From: an uncultured Prevotella sp.
Lineage (GTDB): Bacteria; Bacteroidota; Bacteroidia; Bacteroidales; Bacteroidaceae
Reading direction: 5' to 3'
DNA length: 6,625 bases
Assembly: GCA_905211345.1 (NCBI GenBank)
Contig: CAJMAO010000081.1
Span: 1 to 6,625 of the forward strand
The position numbers and the translations under genes are program-made. The stretch's first letter is position 1; the number at the start of each line of letters is the position of its first letter. Under the pieces are notes generated by a model. It was not told where the DNA came from and did not search any database. It saw only the letters and a list, made by a program, of their open reading frames with translations. Shown one piece after another: positions 5,590 through 6,625 of this stretch.

Positions 5590-5597
5590 TACCTTTG
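5590..5597 (+). promoter_or_regulatory. -7 box of the ychF promoter (TACCTTTG)
   Basis: TACCTTTG matches the Bacteroidetes -7 consensus TAnnTTTG, with 29 bp between it and the ATG at 5627. No TTTG lies at the expected -33 distance. That position falls in the 9-bp tandem array and reads TTCT, so the upstream half of the promoter is weak or replaced by the repeat. Confidence 0.65.
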
Positions 5598-5626
5598 CAC
5601 CACAAGAATATAAACGTTTATAAGAT

Positions 5627-6625
5627 ATGTCATTAAAATGTGGTATAGTGGGTTTGCCAAACGTGGGCAAGTCCACGCTGTTCAACTGCGTGTCGAGCGC
5701 CAAGGCTCAGGCCGCCAACTTCCCTTTCTGTACGATAGAGCCTAACGTGGGCATGATAACCGTGCCCGACGAGCGGCTCACGCGGCTGGCCGAGATTGTC
5801 CACCCGGGACGCATCGTGCCGGCGACGTGCGAGATTGTCGACATCGCCGGACTGGTGAAGGGCGCGTCGAAAGGCGAGGGACTGGGCAACAAGTTCCTCG
5901 GCAACATACGCGAAACCGACGCGATAATACACGTGCTGCGCTGCTTCGACGACGACAACATAACCCACGTTGACGGCACCATAGACCCGATACGCGACAA
6001 GGAAATAATAGACACCGAACTGCAGCTGAAGGACTTGGAGACCATCGAGGGCAGACTGGCCAAGCAGCAGAAGGTGGCTGCCGCCGGCAACAAGGACGCC
6101 AAGACGGAAGTAGCGGTGCTGGAGGCGTACAAGCAAGTGCTGGAGCAGGGCAAGAACGCCCGCATAGTGACCTTCGACTCGAAAGAGGAGCAGGAGGCGG
6201 CGCGCAACCTGTTCCTGCTTACGGCCAAGCCCGTGCTCTACGTGTGCAACGTAGACGAGGCGTCGGCCAAGACGGGCAACGACTACAGCCGCCGCGTGGA
6301 GGAGATAGCCAAGGAAGAGGGAGCCGAGGTGCTCGTAATAGCCGCCAAGACCGAGGAGGACATCGCCGGACTGGAGAGCTACGAGGACAAGAAACTGTTC
6401 CTAGACGAGCTGGGACTGGAGGAAAGCGGAGTGAACCGCCTGATAAAGAAGGCCTACTCGCTGCTCGACCTCGAAACGTTCATCACCGCCGGCGAAATGG
6501 AGGTGAAAGCGTGGACATACAAGCGCGGCTGGAAAGCCCCGCAGTGCGCCGGAGTAATCCACACCGACTTCGAGAAAGGCTTCATCCGCGCCGAGGTGAT
6601 AAAGTATGACGACTACATAAAGTAC
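5627..6625 (+). CDS. ychF: Redox-regulated ATPase YchF (3' end cut by window edge)
   Basis: The frame opens at an ATG at 5627-5629 and stays open to the right edge, giving 333 of an expected 363-367 residues. YchF (Obg family, OLA1-like) is a cytoplasmic P-loop ATPase that binds ribosomes and is linked to stress and redox responses. Visible motifs are the P-loop GLPNVGKST (9-17), switch II DIAGLVKGASKGEG (72-85) and His114 in NITHVDG, which corresponds to the catalytic His of YchF. The G4 site is NVDE (208-211) instead of the NKxD of GTPases, in line with ATP preference. A charged helical arm lies at about 125-195. The C-terminal TGS domain starts near 285 and includes AGVIHTDFEKGFIRAEVIKY (308-327). 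The start is fixed by the family's N-terminus. No Shine-Dalgarno sequence is present and the leader is AT-rich. Nothing is broken in the part seen. Confidence 0.97.
   Translation, partial: MSLKCGIVGLPNVGKSTLFNCVSSAKAQAANFPFCTIEPNVGMITVPDERLTRLAEIVHPGRIVPATCEIVDIAGLVKGASKGEGLGNKFLGNIRETDAIIHVLRCFDDDNITHVDGTIDPIRDKEIIDTELQLKDLETIEGRLAKQQKVAAAGNKDAKTEVAVLEAYKQVLEQGKNARIVTFDSKEEQEAARNLFLLTAKPVLYVCNVDEASAKTGNDYSRRVEEIAKEEGAEVLVIAAKTEEDIAGLESYEDKKLFLDELGLEESGVNRLIKKAYSLLDLETFITAGEMEVKAWTYKRGWKAPQCAGVIHTDFEKGFIRAEVIKYDDYIKY

Larger units (their letters stand above)
5170..5626. other. Divergent spacer between pectate lyase and ychF
   Basis: No gene is supported here. The first 110 bp or so are AT-rich and should hold the pectate lyase promoter on the minus strand. 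Next come the right copy of the dispersed repeat (5326-5387), a GC-rich hairpin (5430-5446), a pyrimidine-rich tandem repeat tract (5493-5578), and the -7 box of ychF. The only open frame across it reads through repeats and the hairpin and has no protein-like features. Confidence 0.75.

Noticed and set aside
5633..6609. Frames overlapping ychF on the minus strand and in the +1 frame
   Set aside because: ychF is unambiguous by its motifs. These frames are shadows caused by its GC-rich codons.

Overview
The window looks like chromosomal DNA of a Bacteroidales bacterium, most likely Prevotellaceae-like. Three things point there. The genes (a Bacteroidetes-type O-antigen flippase, a fused AAA-ATPase/PD-(D/E)XK protein and a secreted PL1 pectate lyase) have typical Bacteroidetes forms. 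Two starts are preceded by the Bacteroidetes -7 box TAnnTTTG and by no Shine-Dalgarno sequence. Coding DNA is GC-rich with many ATA codons, while the spacers are AT-rich. This assignment is inferred from sequence character, not from a database match.

Layout, left to right. (1) 1-454, minus: N-terminal part of a Wzx-type polysaccharide flippase that leaves the window. (2) 455-882: a divergent spacer with a dispersed repeat, an ATTCAT-rich stretch and a clear promoter at 831-861. (3) 883-3309, plus: three genes with gaps of 54 and 57 bp and no terminator between them, so probably one transcript. They encode an AAA-ATPase/PD-(D/E)XK nuclease-like protein, a small secreted AT-rich protein resembling surface-adhesin E, and a stand-alone PAS protein. 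(4) 3320-3420: a perfect 34-bp inverted repeat between convergent genes, probably a two-way terminator. (5) 3430-5169, minus: a secreted pectate lyase with a C-terminal calcium-binding repeat. (6) 5170-5626: a spacer with a second copy of the dispersed repeat, a GC-rich hairpin, 15-bp and 9-bp tandem repeats, and a -7 box. (7) 5627 to the right edge, plus: ychF, lacking its last few dozen codons.

The flippase and YchF are ordinary chromosomal genes, and the pectate lyase is a carbohydrate-use gene with no SusC/SusD partner in view. The three-gene plus-strand block has the look of an accessory insertion. No gene in it shows a recognised defence or toxin partner, so any system built from them is only a hypothesis. 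The strongest unexplained signal is in the spacers: the 9-mer AAGGAGTAA (or its complement TTACTCCTT) occurs ten times in three clusters, and a roughly 62-bp element occurs in both large spacers in the same orientation.
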